A stretch of DNA of 64,000 nucleotides from Verrucomicrobiaceae bacterium (GTDB lineage Bacteria > Verrucomicrobiota > Verrucomicrobiia > Verrucomicrobiales > Akkermansiaceae), in the NCBI GenBank assembly GCA_027486655.1, contig JAIXOR010000043.1, forward strand, positions 1-64,000. Direction: 5' to 3'. Both the position numbers and the translations under genes were made by a program. Below the pieces are notes generated by a model. It did no database searches, was not told where the DNA came from, and saw nothing but the letters and a program-made list of their open reading frames with translations. How positions within the stretch are numbered: the stretch's first letter is position 1; the number at the start of each line of letters is the position of its first letter. Positions 38,612 through 52,648 of this stretch are shown piece after piece.

Positions 38612-39373
38612 GTGCCCGACGATTTCCCCAGCGCCGCGGCGGATTTCCCTGATCCGTTCCGGCTTCTCGTCCGCGAGTCCGCAGGCTCCACCAATGACGA
38701 GGCCCGCGCCCTTGCCCTCAAAGGAGCCCCGGATGGACTGGTGGTGCTGGCCCTCGAACAAACCGCCGGCCGCGGACGACGGGGCGCGGCCTGGTTTGCT
38801 CCACCAGGCGAATCGCTGGCCCTTTCCATCATCGTGCGCCCCCGGGAACCCATGGCGCTGTGGCCCCGCCTCGCCCTGGCCACCGGCCTCGCCGCCGCCG
38901 AAGCCGCGGAAGCCTTCGGCACCAACGCCAGCATCAAATGGCCCAATGACGTCTGGATCGCCGGTCGAAAGGTCGCCGGCATCCTCGTCGAAGCCGGCCC
39001 TGACTTCGCCATCGTCGGCATCGGCCTGAATGTGAACACCACCCGATTCCCCGACGCCGTCGCGGATATCGCCACTTCCCTGCGCATCGAAAGTGGCCGC
39101 AACCTTCCCCGCCACGAGGTGCTGGCCGCCCTCATCCGCCGATTCGCCGTCCGCCGTGGCCAGATCGGCAGCGGTTTCGACACCCTCCTCGACGGCGTCC
39201 GCCAGCGCTGCGTGCTCACCGGCCGCGACGTGCGGCTGAGCACCCCGCTCGGACCCCGCTCCGGCCGGGTGGAAGGCATTGGCCCCGGTGGGGAATTGCT
39301 GCTGCGCGACGGCGGCACACTCGAAGCCCTGATCCAGGCCGATGAGGTGCGCCTGCTTGATGATCCCGGATAG
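38612..39373 (+). CDS. birA: Biotin--[acetyl-CoA-carboxylase] ligase, class I (no DNA-binding domain)
   Basis: BirA attaches biotin to carrier proteins. The 253-residue product has the catalytic motifs ESAGSTNDEARA, ALEQTAGRGRRGAAWFAPPG (GRGRRG), SIKWPNDVWIAGRKVAGILVE and the C-terminal SH3-like cap. There is no N-terminal helix-turn-helix, so it is not a repressor of biotin synthesis. The GTG at 38612 was chosen because an ATG further upstream overlaps nadC by 32 bp. Biotin ligation is needed by the carboxyltransferase system whose subunit lies at 22048-23550. Confidence 0.9.
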   Translation: MPDDFPSAAADFPDPFRLLVRESAGSTNDEARALALKGAPDGLVVLALEQTAGRGRRGAAWFAPPGESLALSIIVRPREPMALWPRLALATGLAAAEAAEAFGTNASIKWPNDVWIAGRKVAGILVEAGPDFAIVGIGLNVNTTRFPDAVADIATSLRIESGRNLPRHEVLAALIRRFAVRRGQIGSGFDTLLDGVRQRCVLTGRDVRLSTPLGPRSGRVEGIGPGGELLLRDGGTLEALIQADEVRLLDDPG

Positions 39374-39581
39374 AGATTCGCCTGAGCTGAATGACGCGGA
39401 TCTCGCAAGCTTCATGGCGGTCGGGCGGGCGGAAAAACATTTCTTGCCAAGCCCTCCCCCATTGCCTATGGCTGCGAGCGTCCATTCCGAATCCTCGCGG
39501 TTGGACGCGCTTCGTCTGGTCTCTTACGCCATGGTCTCAGGAAGTGTTGAAAGTGATGGCGTGTGATTAGAACAGACAAAA

Positions 39582-40034
39582 ATGGACATCTACGTGGGCA
39601 ACCTGCCCTACTCCGCTACTGAAGAAGACGTCACCGGACTCTTCGCCGCTTACGGCCCTGTTGAAAGGGTGAAAATCATCACCGACCGCGAAACCGGCAG
39701 ATCCAAGGGATTCGCATTCGTGACCCTCGGTGACCAGTCCCAACTGAACGGTGCCATTGAAGCGCTGAACGGCTACGATTACCAAGGCCGCGCGCTCCGC
39801 GTGAACGCTTCCGAGCCGAAGGAGAAGAAGCCCTTCGGCGGCGGTGGTGGCGGCGGCGGCTACGGCGGTGACCGCCGTGGCGGTGGCGGTGGTGGCTACG
39901 GCGGAGACCGCCGTGGTGGTGGTGGCGGCGGCTACGGTGGCGATCGTCGCGGTGGCGGCGGTGGCTACAAAGGTGGCGGCGGCGGTTACAAGGGCGGCGG
40001 CGGCTACAAAGGTGGCGGCGGCGGCGACTGGTAA
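39582..40034 (+). CDS. Glycine-rich RRM RNA-binding protein
   Basis: The 150-residue product has one RNA-recognition motif with RNP2 (IYVGNLPY, residues 3-10) and RNP1 (KGFAFVTL, about 45-52), then a glycine tail made of repeats of the type [13 protein letters not shown] and, at the end, KGGGGGYK. Such proteins in bacteria are linked to cold shock or RNA chaperoning. The DNA of the tail is a corresponding GC-rich repeat. The gene stands alone, with a strong terminator 30 bp after its stop. Confidence 0.9.
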   Translation: MDIYVGNLPYSATEEDVTGLFAAYGPVERVKIITDRETGRSKGFAFVTLGDQSQLNGAIEALNGYDYQGRALRVNASEPKEKKPFGGGGGGGGYGGDRRGGGGGGYGGDRRGGGGGGYGGDRRGGGGGYKGGGGGYKGGGGYKGGGGGDW

Positions 40035-40064
40035 TCCCAATCCCCAACCCTGAAATTTCCAAAG

Positions 40065-40098
40065 ACCCGGCTCCGAATCACCTCGGAGCCGGGTTTTT
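40065..40098 (+). terminator. Intrinsic terminator after the RRM gene
   Basis: A 12-bp perfect stem (ACCCGGCTCCGA with TCGGAGCCGGGT) and 6-base loop are followed by T residues. It ends the RRM transcript. Confidence 0.9.
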
Positions 40099-40166
40099 CG
40101 TGTCTGCGCTTCGCCTGCCCCGGAATTTCGCGTGCCCGCCACGCCGGCTTCTGCTTGCATCCCCCC

Positions 40167-41120
40167 ATGCCACCCCGCGTCAAGACCGTCGCCTCGATCA
40201 CCAACGGCAAGTTTTTCGAAACCCATGCGGAAGCACTCGGACTCTCGCTCCAGGGGTCTGAAGTCGGCTTTGACCGCCCGATCGGCGAGCCCGCGATGAA
40301 CCGCCCCGGACTGGCTTTGGCGGGATTCTTCTCCTACTTCGCCTGGAAACGGGTGCAGGTGCTCGGCAACTCGGAGCTATCCTACCTGCGCAAGCTGCCC
40401 GAGGCCATGCGCCTCGACCGCTTCCGCCGCATGTGCGACCGCGAGATCCCCTGCATCGTGGTCGCCCGCGGGTCCTCACTGGAAGAACCGCTGATCCGCA
40501 TGGCCAACGAACACTCGATCCCGGTCTTCGGGACCTCGCAGGTGACCATGAATTTCCTGAACGCGGCCACCATCCGCCTCGAACACGACTTCGCCCCCAG
40601 CGTCACCCTGCACGGCTGCATGGTGGACATGCGCGGCGTCGGCGTGCTGATCATCGGCAAGAGCGGATCCGGGAAATCCGAGACCGCCATCGGCCTGCTC
40701 GAGCGCGGAGCCTCGCTGGTGGCCGATGACATGGTGCGCATCAAATACGTGGGAGGCGAACTCGTTGCCAGCTCCCCCGCCCTCTCGCGCGGCTACCTGG
40801 AGATCCGCGGCATCGGCATCGTCAACGTGGCCAACCTCTACGGGCTCGCCTCGATCCGCCCGGAGAAGCGCCTGGATCTGGTGGTGACCCTGCTCCCGCA
40901 TGTGGACCTCAACGAAGTGGACCGCCTGGGAATGCAGCAGAAAACCTACGAGATCCTCGGCCAGCAGGTATCCCACGTCGAAATCCCGGTGGCCCCGGGC
41001 CGTGACACCGCCCGCATGGTGACCATCGCCGCGCTTGACCAGCAACTGCGACGCCTCGGCTACAACATGGCCGATGAATTCAACCAGCGGCTGCTCGACC
41101 ACATGGCCAAGGAAAAGTGA
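40167..41120 (+). CDS. hprK: HPr kinase/phosphorylase
   Basis: HprK phosphorylates HPr on serine in response to metabolite levels. The 317-residue product has an N-terminal domain, the Walker A motif GKSGSGKS (164-171), and the signature segment ASPALSRGYLEIRGIGIVNV, split by a short gap, that marks HPr kinases. The start at MPPRVKTVAS was preferred over an ATG four codons upstream. No HPr, PTS or catabolite-control gene is present in the window. Its stop is 1 bp from the stop of the convergent HNH gene. Confidence 0.92.
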   Translation: MPPRVKTVASITNGKFFETHAEALGLSLQGSEVGFDRPIGEPAMNRPGLALAGFFSYFAWKRVQVLGNSELSYLRKLPEAMRLDRFRRMCDREIPCIVVARGSSLEEPLIRMANEHSIPVFGTSQVTMNFLNAATIRLEHDFAPSVTLHGCMVDMRGVGVLIIGKSGSGKSETAIGLLERGASLVADDMVRIKYVGGELVASSPALSRGYLEIRGIGIVNVANLYGLASIRPEKRLDLVVTLLPHVDLNEVDRLGMQQKTYEILGQQVSHVEIPVAPGRDTARMVTIAALDQQLRRLGYNMADEFNQRLLDHMAKEK

Positions 41121-41121
41121 C

Positions 41122-41733
41122 TCAGGCGGAGAGGCGGGCGTCGCCGCGCTCCGGTTGGAGGAAGTGCTTCCAGCTCTCGTCGGCAAGTCCGTTTTCCTGG
41201 AGCCCGAAAAGCGGCCGCCAGCGCGGTGCGAAAGGTTTGCTGCGCGGGTGCATGCCGGCCTCGTGGGGCAGCTTGTTGGCCTTGCGGGTATTGCAGCGGA
41301 AGCACGAGGTGACGATGTTTTCCCAGGTCGTGCGCCCGCCTTTGTCGCGGGGCATCACGTGGTCCAGGTTCAGCTGGGTCTCCGGGAGCGTCTTCGCGCA
41401 ATACTGGCAGGTGAATTTGTCCCGCAGAAACACATTCCGGCGGCTGAACCGCACCTCAAGCCGAGGCAACCGGTCATACATGGACAACACCACGATTTTC
41501 GGGGCTCGTATGGCGATCCTGGCACCGTGCACCACATCCTCGCCCTCGCAGCCGGCCGAGTGGCGGATCCAAGAGCCCAGATCGTGCGTGTTGAAGCATT
41601 CGTCACCATCCACCTGCACCACCTGGGCGTGTCCGATGCACAGCAGGTGCAGGGAGCGCCTGACGGAGCAGGTGTGCACCGGTTGCCAATACCGGTTGAG
41701 CACAAGGACGGGGCGTTCGAGAACGGAGTTCAT
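41122..41733 (-). CDS. HNH endonuclease
   Basis: The 203-residue product starts MNSVLERPVLVLNRYWQPVH and carries a C-terminal HNH nuclease domain: CQYCAKTLPETQLNLDHV, the metal-binding DHVMPRDKGG, and NIVTSCFRCNTRKAN with a second C-x2-C. This is a chromosomal HNH family that is widespread in bacteria (often next to housekeeping genes) and not a homing enzyme. The start was chosen by its N-terminal match; a 35-residue upstream extension is low-complexity. Confidence 0.88.
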   Translation of the reverse strand: MNSVLERPVLVLNRYWQPVHTCSVRRSLHLLCIGHAQVVQVDGDECFNTHDLGSWIRHSAGCEGEDVVHGARIAIRAPKIVVLSMYDRLPRLEVRFSRRNVFLRDKFTCQYCAKTLPETQLNLDHVMPRDKGGRTTWENIVTSCFRCNTRKANKLPHEAGMHPRSKPFAPRWRPLFGLQENGLADESWKHFLQPERGDARLSA

Positions 41734-41824
41734 GCGCTTTTCCGAACCAATCGCCCGGAACCTACCAAAGCCTCCCGTTTCGGCAATCGAAAACCTCCCC
41801 CGTTGACCCTGCCGCCCCCGGGCC

Positions 41825-41853
41825 TTGACACGGCGCAATCCGGAAATCAGATT
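41825..41853 (+). promoter_or_regulatory. Candidate gltB promoter
   Basis: TTGACA at 41825-41830, a 17-bp spacer and CAGATT at 41848-41853 fit a sigma-70 promoter with a perfect -35 element. It would give a leader of about 145 bp before the gltB ATG at 42005. No riboswitch or hairpin terminator is obvious in that leader. Confidence 0.5.
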
Positions 41854-42004
41854 CCCCGTCCGTTTTGTCCGTAGGTGTTTCTTTTTCCGGTTTGAAGGGT
41901 CAGTGGCATCCTGTCTGCTGGAATTTTTCCAATTAGGCCCGATGATCCCACGGCCACCGCGCCATCAACAACTCCATCCCATTATTCCCACCATCACGAA
42001 CCCC

Positions 42005-46675
<4,671 letters not shown>

Positions 46676-46686
46676 AGTCCTCAATT

Positions 46687-46721
46687 TCAAATCTCAAATT
46701 CCAAATCTCAAATCTCAAATC
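46687..46721. repeat. Five tandem 7-bp AT-rich units between gltB and gltD
   Basis: Five heptamers of the form TCAAATC / TCAAATT / CCAAATC / TCAAATC / TCAAATC run directly to 3 bp before the gltD ATG. The run fills the gltB-gltD spacer and makes it unusually AT-rich for this genome. No Shine-Dalgarno sequence is present in the spacer. Confidence 0.8.
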
Positions 46722-46724
46722 ACA

Positions 46725-48218
46725 ATGGGCAAGCCTACAGGATTCATGGAAATCGCTCGCAAGACCGATTCCGAAATCGCTCCAATCGAACGCCTCAGAA
46801 ACTGGAAGGAATTCAAGATTCACGGTGAGGAAAAAGAACGCCGTGCCCAGGGCGCGCGCTGCATGGATTGCGGCACGCCATTCTGCCACACCGGCCACAT
46901 CGTCTCCGGCATGGCCTCCGGCTGTCCGATCAACAACCTGATCCCGGAGTGGAACGACCTGATCTTCCGCGGCCGCTGGAAGGAAGCGCTGGAGCGTCTG
47001 CACAAGACGAACAACTTCCCCGAGTTCACCGGCCGCGTCTGCCCCGCTCCCTGCGAAGGATCCTGCGTGCTCGGCGTGATCGAGCCACCCGTGACTATCA
47101 AGAACAACGAGTGCGCCATCATCGACAAGGGCTGGGAAGAAGGCTGGGTCACCCCGCGCATTCCGGAAAAGCGCACCGGCAAAAAGGTGGCCGTCATCGG
47201 CTCCGGTCCTGCCGGCCTCGCCTGTGCGGACCAGCTCAACCAAGCCGGCCACGCCGTCACGGTTTTCGAACGCGAGGACCGCATCGGCGGGCTGCTCATG
47301 TATGGCATCCCCAACATGAAGCTCGATAAGGAGGAAGTGGTGCAACGCCGCGTCAACCTGCTCGCCGAGGAAGGCATCACCTTCAAAACCGGCGTGAACA
47401 TCGGCAAGGATGCGGAGTGGACCGCGGAGAAGCTCCGCAAGGACTTTGACGCGATCGTTCTCTGCTGCGGTGCCACCCTCGGCCGGGACCTCCCGATCGA
47501 GGGCCGCGATGCCAAGGGCGTTCATCTTGCGATGGAATTCCTCACCGCCAACACACGCTATCAGCTCGACCACCAGTTCGACGGCAGCATCCCTTCGCTC
47601 AACGCCAAGGGCAGGGATGTGGTGGTCATCGGCGGTGGTGACACCGGCACCGACTGCGTGGGCACCAGCCTGCGCCACGGCTGCAAGAGCGTCATCCAGC
47701 TTGAGATCATGCCGCAGCCGCCGATGGAGCGTGCGGCGAACAACCCGTGGCCCGAGTGGCCCAAGGTTTACAAGATGGACTACGGTCAGGAAGAGGCTGC
47801 GGCCGTCCAAGGCCAGGATCCGCGCCAGTATCTGGTGCAGACGAAGCGTTTCCTCAAGGATGCCGAGGGCAACCTCTCCGGCCTGGAAATCTGCGACATC
47901 GAGTGGGTGAGCGACAATGGACGCTTCATGCCCAAGGAAAAGGAAGGCAGTGCCCGCGTCATTCCCGCCCAGCTCGCGCTTCTGGCCATGGGCTTCATGG
48001 GCCCCGAGCAGGAAATCGTCCAACAGTTCGCCCTGGAAACGGATGCCCGCTCGAACGTCAAGGCCGAGCATGGCAGCTTCAAGACGAACCTCGATGGCGT
48101 GTTTGCCGCCGGCGACGTGCGCCGTGGTCAGTCGCTCGTCGTCTGGGCCATCAACGAAGGCCGCGGCGCCGCCCGTGAGGTGGACCGCTTCCTGATGGGA
48201 GTGACCCACCTCCCCTGA
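46725..48218 (+). CDS. gltD: Glutamate synthase, small (beta) subunit
   Basis: GltD takes electrons from NADPH and passes them to GltB. The 497-residue product has the N-terminal Fe-S ligands (CMDCGTPFC and [11 protein letters not shown]), the FAD-binding motif [17 protein letters not shown], and the NADPH motif [19 protein letters not shown], ending with the second FAD block [20 protein letters not shown]. The ATG used is 3 bp after the heptamer repeat. A terminator follows 18 bp after the stop. Confidence 0.96.
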   Translation: MGKPTGFMEIARKTDSEIAPIERLRNWKEFKIHGEEKERRAQGARCMDCGTPFCHTGHIVSGMASGCPINNLIPEWNDLIFRGRWKEALERLHKTNNFPEFTGRVCPAPCEGSCVLGVIEPPVTIKNNECAIIDKGWEEGWVTPRIPEKRTGKKVAVIGSGPAGLACADQLNQAGHAVTVFEREDRIGGLLMYGIPNMKLDKEEVVQRRVNLLAEEGITFKTGVNIGKDAEWTAEKLRKDFDAIVLCCGATLGRDLPIEGRDAKGVHLAMEFLTANTRYQLDHQFDGSIPSLNAKGRDVVVIGGGDTGTDCVGTSLRHGCKSVIQLEIMPQPPMERAANNPWPEWPKVYKMDYGQEEAAAVQGQDPRQYLVQTKRFLKDAEGNLSGLEICDIEWVSDNGRFMPKEKEGSARVIPAQLALLAMGFMGPEQEIVQQFALETDARSNVKAEHGSFKTNLDGVFAAGDVRRGQSLVVWAINEGRGAAREVDRFLMGVTHLP

Positions 48219-48235
48219 TCCCACCTCCTTCATCA

Positions 48236-48267
48236 GGCGGCCGTTCTTCGGAGCGGCCGCCTTTTTT
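48236..48267 (+). terminator. Intrinsic terminator of gltBD
   Basis: An 8-bp perfect GC stem (GGCGGCCG with CGGCCGCC) with a 10-base loop is followed by six T residues. It ends the gltB-gltD transcript before the convergent GH78 gene. Confidence 0.9.
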
Positions 48268-48280
48268 CATGGGTGGATGC

Positions 48281-50071
48281 TCACTCGGCCGCGCAGCGGA
48301 GTTTCCAGACTCCGGGTGGCAGGCCCACTCCCGCCCGGCCTTTTCTCACCCAGAGCACGCGCGGCGATTCCATGGCACCGCCGGGACCTTCCAGCACAGG
48401 AGTGCCCTCGAAGGGCAGGTGAAACTCGGCGGCGCTTCCGCGGGGCACCTCGATGCGGGCACTCCAGTCACCGCGCGTCCGCCCCTTCACCGAGAGCTGG
48501 ATGGGCCCCAAGGGCGTGGGCATCTTGATTTCCGCGGATTCCAGCGAGGCCGTCTGCGGACTCACCCGGAACTTCCGGAACCCGGGCTCCAGGGGCTCGA
48601 TGCCCATCAGAAAACGCGGGATCACGTTGCCGGGCGCGGCTCCCCAGGCGTGGTTCCAGTCGAGGTTCGGTTTGAACTTCGGATCCCAGGCCTCCAGCGT
48701 GATCGTGGAGCCCACCTTTTCCGTCATGTTCCGCCACGAGCGCGGGCCATCGGAAACCATCAGCGCCAGCGCGTGATCCGCCTCACCCGCCTGATAGAGG
48801 GCTTCCAGAAGAAACTGCGCTCCATAGACACTGCACGCCATCCCGCGGCCTTTGAGAAACGCGGCCACGGGTTTCACCCGATCGTCCGGCACGAGACCGA
48901 GCGCCAGCGGGAAAAACGAGGCATGCGCCGAGGCCTTTGACGACCGTTTCCCGGATGCGGGATCCCATCCGTCCACATAACATCCGCGCTCGGAATCCCA
49001 CAGCTTTTCATTCACCGCACGGCGCGTCGCCTCCGCGAGTGCCGCAAACTGCTCCGCATCCGCCTGCTTGCCGAGGTGGCTGGCGATCTTTTCCAACAGA
49101 ACCAGGGACCGGTAGTGGAAGGCAGTCACCACCGTCTTCACCGGCATCTCCATGTCGTAGCCATCCCGCTCGCAGGCGGGCCAGTCAACGATGTCCCGCG
49201 GCTCACCCGAGTTCGATCCGAGAAACCATCCATCCGCCGTGCGGCGGGAAATCATCGCACGGGACTTCAGCACGTCGTAGTGACGACGCAGCGAAGCATC
49301 GTCGCCGGACCACAGGAAATCGTGCCACGCGAGGATCACCGACTGCAGACGCCACTCGGTGGGCCAGGTCGGTTTTTCTAACAGATACTCGTGAGTGAGG
49401 CGCGCCGTGTCGTAGCGGGCATCCACGCAATAGTGGGAAAGTTGGTTGATGAGCACGTCCGCCTCGTAGGGTTTGCGCTCGCGGTCGCCATCGACATACA
49501 GCCCGAGGAAAGTGGTTGCCTTGATGCTGTGCTTGCAGAGATCCCAAACGCCGTCCAGCCGCGGATCGGAAGAACGGAACGAAGCGGCTTCCCCGTCGAA
49601 AGGCACCGCCAGCGTGATCCGCCTCAGCGCCTTGGCCTCCAGCGAGGGCGGTGCGTTCTCGATCTCCACATAGCGGAAGGGCATCACCTCCGGCATCCCC
49701 TTCGGCAGATCGAGCCAACCGCTTTTCATCCAGTCCGGCGGACTCCAGGTGAGCTCGGGCCGCACCGTCGAACCAGGGCGGATCCGCACTTCATGGCGTT
49801 GGTAGCGCACGCTTCCGCCAGGCTTCACATGCACCTGTTCCGGTCCGGACAAGGCCTCGCCCAGATGCACCACCAAGCTGCCCCCCGCCGCCACCCGCGG
49901 GCAATCGATCTCCAGGGTGCCGAATGCCGCCTTGCCGAAATCCGCGAACACCCGCCCGTCCGCCTTGCGCACCATCCTTACCGGTGGCGCGCTCTCGGTG
50001 ACCACCGGACTGCGCTCGAATGCATGAGCACATTCTAACAAAATCAGGATGGCAAGCAGGGGACGCAGCAT
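48281..50071 (-). CDS. Secreted alpha-L-rhamnosidase, GH78
   Basis: The 596-residue product is predicted to release alpha-L-rhamnose from glycans. It has a signal peptide (LLAILILLECAHAF), beta-sandwich N-terminal domains, and an (alpha/alpha)6 catalytic barrel. The catalytic-acid region YVDGDRERKPYEADVL matches the D-x-x-R-x-E-R pattern of GH78, and the C-terminal LDWNHAWGAAPGN is the conserved barrel end. It is a free-standing gene convergent with gltD. Two TTA codons, both in TGTTAG, occur in it. Confidence 0.85.
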   Translation of the reverse strand: MLRPLLAILILLECAHAFERSPVVTESAPPVRMVRKADGRVFADFGKAAFGTLEIDCPRVAAGGSLVVHLGEALSGPEQVHVKPGGSVRYQRHEVRIRPGSTVRPELTWSPPDWMKSGWLDLPKGMPEVMPFRYVEIENAPPSLEAKALRRITLAVPFDGEAASFRSSDPRLDGVWDLCKHSIKATTFLGLYVDGDRERKPYEADVLINQLSHYCVDARYDTARLTHEYLLEKPTWPTEWRLQSVILAWHDFLWSGDDASLRRHYDVLKSRAMISRRTADGWFLGSNSGEPRDIVDWPACERDGYDMEMPVKTVVTAFHYRSLVLLEKIASHLGKQADAEQFAALAEATRRAVNEKLWDSERGCYVDGWDPASGKRSSKASAHASFFPLALGLVPDDRVKPVAAFLKGRGMACSVYGAQFLLEALYQAGEADHALALMVSDGPRSWRNMTEKVGSTITLEAWDPKFKPNLDWNHAWGAAPGNVIPRFLMGIEPLEPGFRKFRVSPQTASLESAEIKMPTPLGPIQLSVKGRTRGDWSARIEVPRGSAAEFHLPFEGTPVLEGPGGAMESPRVLWVRKGRAGVGLPPGVWKLRCAAE

Positions 50072-50175
50072 GGTTTTCTCGGACGGATGGATGGAGGGGC
50101 GGATTCAATCGAATGCCACCCGCCCCCTCCAAGACCAACCACACGGATCACCCGAAATGAGGATATCGCCCGGGC

Positions 50176-51147
50176 TCAGACGATTTTGAGCCGGGCGAGG
50201 TCCTGGGTGTCGATCAATCCGACAGGCCGGCCGTTTTCGTCGAGAACCACGATGTCGTCGATCCGGTTCTTGCCCAGCGTGCGCAGGACCTCCACGGCGA
50301 GCGCGTCCGAACGGACGGTGATCGGATGGCGCGTCATGAGCGAGGCCACCGGCTTCCCGCCCAGCGAAGGGTCCGCCCGGAATCCCCGTGCGAAGTCGCC
50401 ATGGGTGAAAATGCCGGCCAGTGTCCCGTCCTCGTTGAGAATCAGGCAGGCCCCCGCCCGCACCCGGTTCATCGCGTCCAGCGCTCCGAACACATCGGCC
50501 TCGCCGGAAACGGTCGGCAACTGGCCATCGGCACGCATGATGTCGGACACCCGCGTGAGCAAGGCCCGGCCCAGCGAGCCTCCCGGATGGAAACGCGCGA
50601 AATCCTCCTCGGTGAAGCCGCGCGACTCCAGCAGCACCATCGCCAGCGCATCCCCCATCACCAGCATGGCCGTGGAGGACGAGGTCGGTGCCAGATTCAA
50701 CGGGCAGGCCTCGCGCTCGACCGAGGTATCAAGGGTCACCTCGCTCAGGCGAGAAAGCGTGGATCCGGGCTTGCCGGTCAGGGCGATCACCTTGACGTCA
50801 AAGCGCTTGATGAAGGGCATCAGGTCCAGCAACTCACGGGTCTCCCCGGAATAGGACAGCGCGAGCACCGCATCGCCATCCGACAGCAGGCCGAGATCAC
50901 CGTGCAGGGCGTTCTGGGAATCGAGCACCACGGCGGTGCCGCCGGTGGAGTTGAGCGTTGCCGCGATCTTGAGGCCGATGTTTCCGGACTTGCCCACGCC
51001 CACCACCACGATCTTGCCCTTCTGATTCAGCGTCTGGTGGAGGATGTTCACCGCCTCGACGAAGCTGCCATCCAGAAGACCCGACATCCGTTGCAGTCCC
51101 TCGATTTCCGTCTCGATCACCAAACGCGCCTTGGCCAAAAAATCCAT
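50176..51147 (-). CDS. kdsD: D-arabinose-5-phosphate isomerase, KpsF/GutQ family
   Basis: The enzyme isomerises ribulose-5-phosphate to arabinose-5-phosphate, the precursor of the KDO sugar of lipopolysaccharide. The 323-residue product has the SIS sugar-isomerase domain (VVVGVGKSGNIGLKIAATLN, LALSYSGETREL, LAPTSSSTAMLVMGDALA) and two C-terminal CBS domains. KpsF and KdsD are indistinguishable here; KdsD is chosen because lptE and bamD in the window show an LPS-bearing outer membrane. The start is at MDFLAKARLV. Confidence 0.9.
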   Translation of the reverse strand: MDFLAKARLVIETEIEGLQRMSGLLDGSFVEAVNILHQTLNQKGKIVVVGVGKSGNIGLKIAATLNSTGGTAVVLDSQNALHGDLGLLSDGDAVLALSYSGETRELLDLMPFIKRFDVKVIALTGKPGSTLSRLSEVTLDTSVEREACPLNLAPTSSSTAMLVMGDALAMVLLESRGFTEEDFARFHPGGSLGRALLTRVSDIMRADGQLPTVSGEADVFGALDAMNRVRAGACLILNEDGTLAGIFTHGDFARGFRADPSLGGKPVASLMTRHPITVRSDALAVEVLRTLGKNRIDDIVVLDENGRPVGLIDTQDLARLKIV

Positions 51148-51238
51148 GCCCCATGACAAGCCGGAGGCCTCCCGCTTGGCAAGCGCGGACGCGGCGTTTG
51201 ACCTCGCCAGAGGGTGTCGATTCCGCCATATTTCTCCC

Positions 51239-51802
51239 ATGAAACCGCTCGCCCTCGCCCTGCTCGCGGGCCTCATCGCCGCCTCTGCCCTGTCCGCCAC
51301 CACCATCACTGTGGTCCCGGTGTTTGAGCCGCTCAGCCTCCATGGCACCGATGGGGACGAGGCCATCTCGGACACCGGGGAAGCCCTCCAGGCCTGCGTG
51401 CTCTCCCGCCCCATGGCGATGACCGGGGCCTTTCCCGAGGTGCTCGTGGACGCCATCCGCAGCCCCCACCCCATCCCCACCAACAACCCGAACTACAAGG
51501 TCAAGGAAGCCAACCTCCTCGTCCTTTGCGGCATCGACATCAGCGGGGAACTGACCGCAGAAGGCCTCATCGTCCGCTTCGATGTGGCCAAGCTCTCCAT
51601 CCCCCAGGAAGTCGATCTCACCGCCCGCCAGATCCTCAAGCTGGCCATCGTCGCCGTCCGCAAGACCCTGGAGGACTATCAGAAACCGCAAACCCAGCCC
51701 CTCGCCGTGACCCTCGTCGTCGAAGGCGCGGATGAAACCAAGGCCGGCCTCCGCGAGCTCGGATGCCTGTTCACCGTCGAAGGTGGAGCACCTCGCGACT
51801 GA
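51239..51802 (+). CDS. Secreted protein of unknown function
   Basis: The 187-residue product has a signal peptide (LALALLAGLIAASALSA) and a mature part with no recognised family. The central stretch (ANLLVLCGIDISGELTAEGL) suggests a compact alpha/beta domain. It is transcribed towards pyrH, 64 bp upstream of its start, and is divergent from kdsD. It may belong to the pyrH-frr transcript. Confidence 0.6.
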   Translation: MKPLALALLAGLIAASALSATTITVVPVFEPLSLHGTDGDEAISDTGEALQACVLSRPMAMTGAFPEVLVDAIRSPHPIPTNNPNYKVKEANLLVLCGIDISGELTAEGLIVRFDVAKLSIPQEVDLTARQILKLAIVAVRKTLEDYQKPQTQPLAVTLVVEGADETKAGLRELGCLFTVEGGAPRD

Positions 51803-51866
51803 TGCCCGTGTTTTGCCTTTTCAAACCCCGGGACTTCCCTGTTTGATCGCTCAGCCACCACCCCGC

Positions 51867-52604
51867 ATGCCAAACCGCCCGAAAGACCCACGCCCCTTCA
51901 AACGCGCCATTCTCAAACTCAGCGGAGAGGCCCTCCGAGGAGCCAACTCGCGGGACAACATCTCGCCGGAAATCGTCGATCGCATCGCGGTTGAAATCCG
52001 CGAAGCCGTCTCCGGCGGACTCCAGCTCGGCATCGTCGTCGGCGGTGGCAACTTCTGGCGCGGCGCCTCCGCCTCCGCCCGCGGCATGGACCGCGCCACC
52101 GCGGACTACGTCGGCATGCTCGCCACCGTCATGAACGCCCTGGCCCTCGAAGGCGCTCTCAACCACCACGGCGTGCGATGCGTGGTGCAATCCGCCATCG
52201 AGATGAAAAACGTCGCGGAAACCTTCATCCGCCGCCGCGCCGAGCGCCAGCTCGACGATGGCAAGGTGGTGATTTTCGCCGCCGGCACCGGCAATCCCTT
52301 CTTCTCCACCGACACCACCGCCGCACTCCGCGCCAGTGAAATGGGAGCTGATGTGATCCTCAAGGCCACCCAGGTGGACGGAGTGTATTGCTCGGACCCG
52401 CGAAAGAACCCGGATGCCAAGCGCTACGAAACCGTCACCTTCCATGAGTGCATTTCCCAACGCCTCAACGTGATGGACACCACCGCGTTCAGCCTTTGCA
52501 TGGACAATCACATTCCCATCATCATCTTCGACCTCGGTCCCGAAGGGAACCTCTCCCACGCCCTCCGCGGCCAGCCCATCGGAACGCTCGTCCACGGCGA
52601 TTGA
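51867..52604 (+). CDS. pyrH: UMP kinase
   Basis: PyrH phosphorylates UMP to UDP. The 245-residue product has the amino-acid-kinase fold with ILKLSGEALRG, GIVVGGGNFWRG, MDRATADYVGMLATVMNALA, FFSTDTTAALRASEMGADV and KATQVDGVYCSDP, which together identify bacterial UMP kinase. The ATG was chosen by alignment; a long upstream extension is spurious. frr follows 44 bp later, the usual pyrH-frr pairing. Confidence 0.96.
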   Translation: MPNRPKDPRPFKRAILKLSGEALRGANSRDNISPEIVDRIAVEIREAVSGGLQLGIVVGGGNFWRGASASARGMDRATADYVGMLATVMNALALEGALNHHGVRCVVQSAIEMKNVAETFIRRRAERQLDDGKVVIFAAGTGNPFFSTDTTAALRASEMGADVILKATQVDGVYCSDPRKNPDAKRYETVTFHECISQRLNVMDTTAFSLCMDNHIPIIIFDLGPEGNLSHALRGQPIGTLVHGD

Positions 52605-52648
52605 TTCCCTCACCTCCATTTCCCATCCCTCACACCTCATCCCACGCC

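Noticed and set aside
39840..40030. Possible CRISPR-like or minisatellite repeat
   Set aside because: The repetition is the DNA of the glycine-rich protein tail; there are no spacers and the frame is kept.
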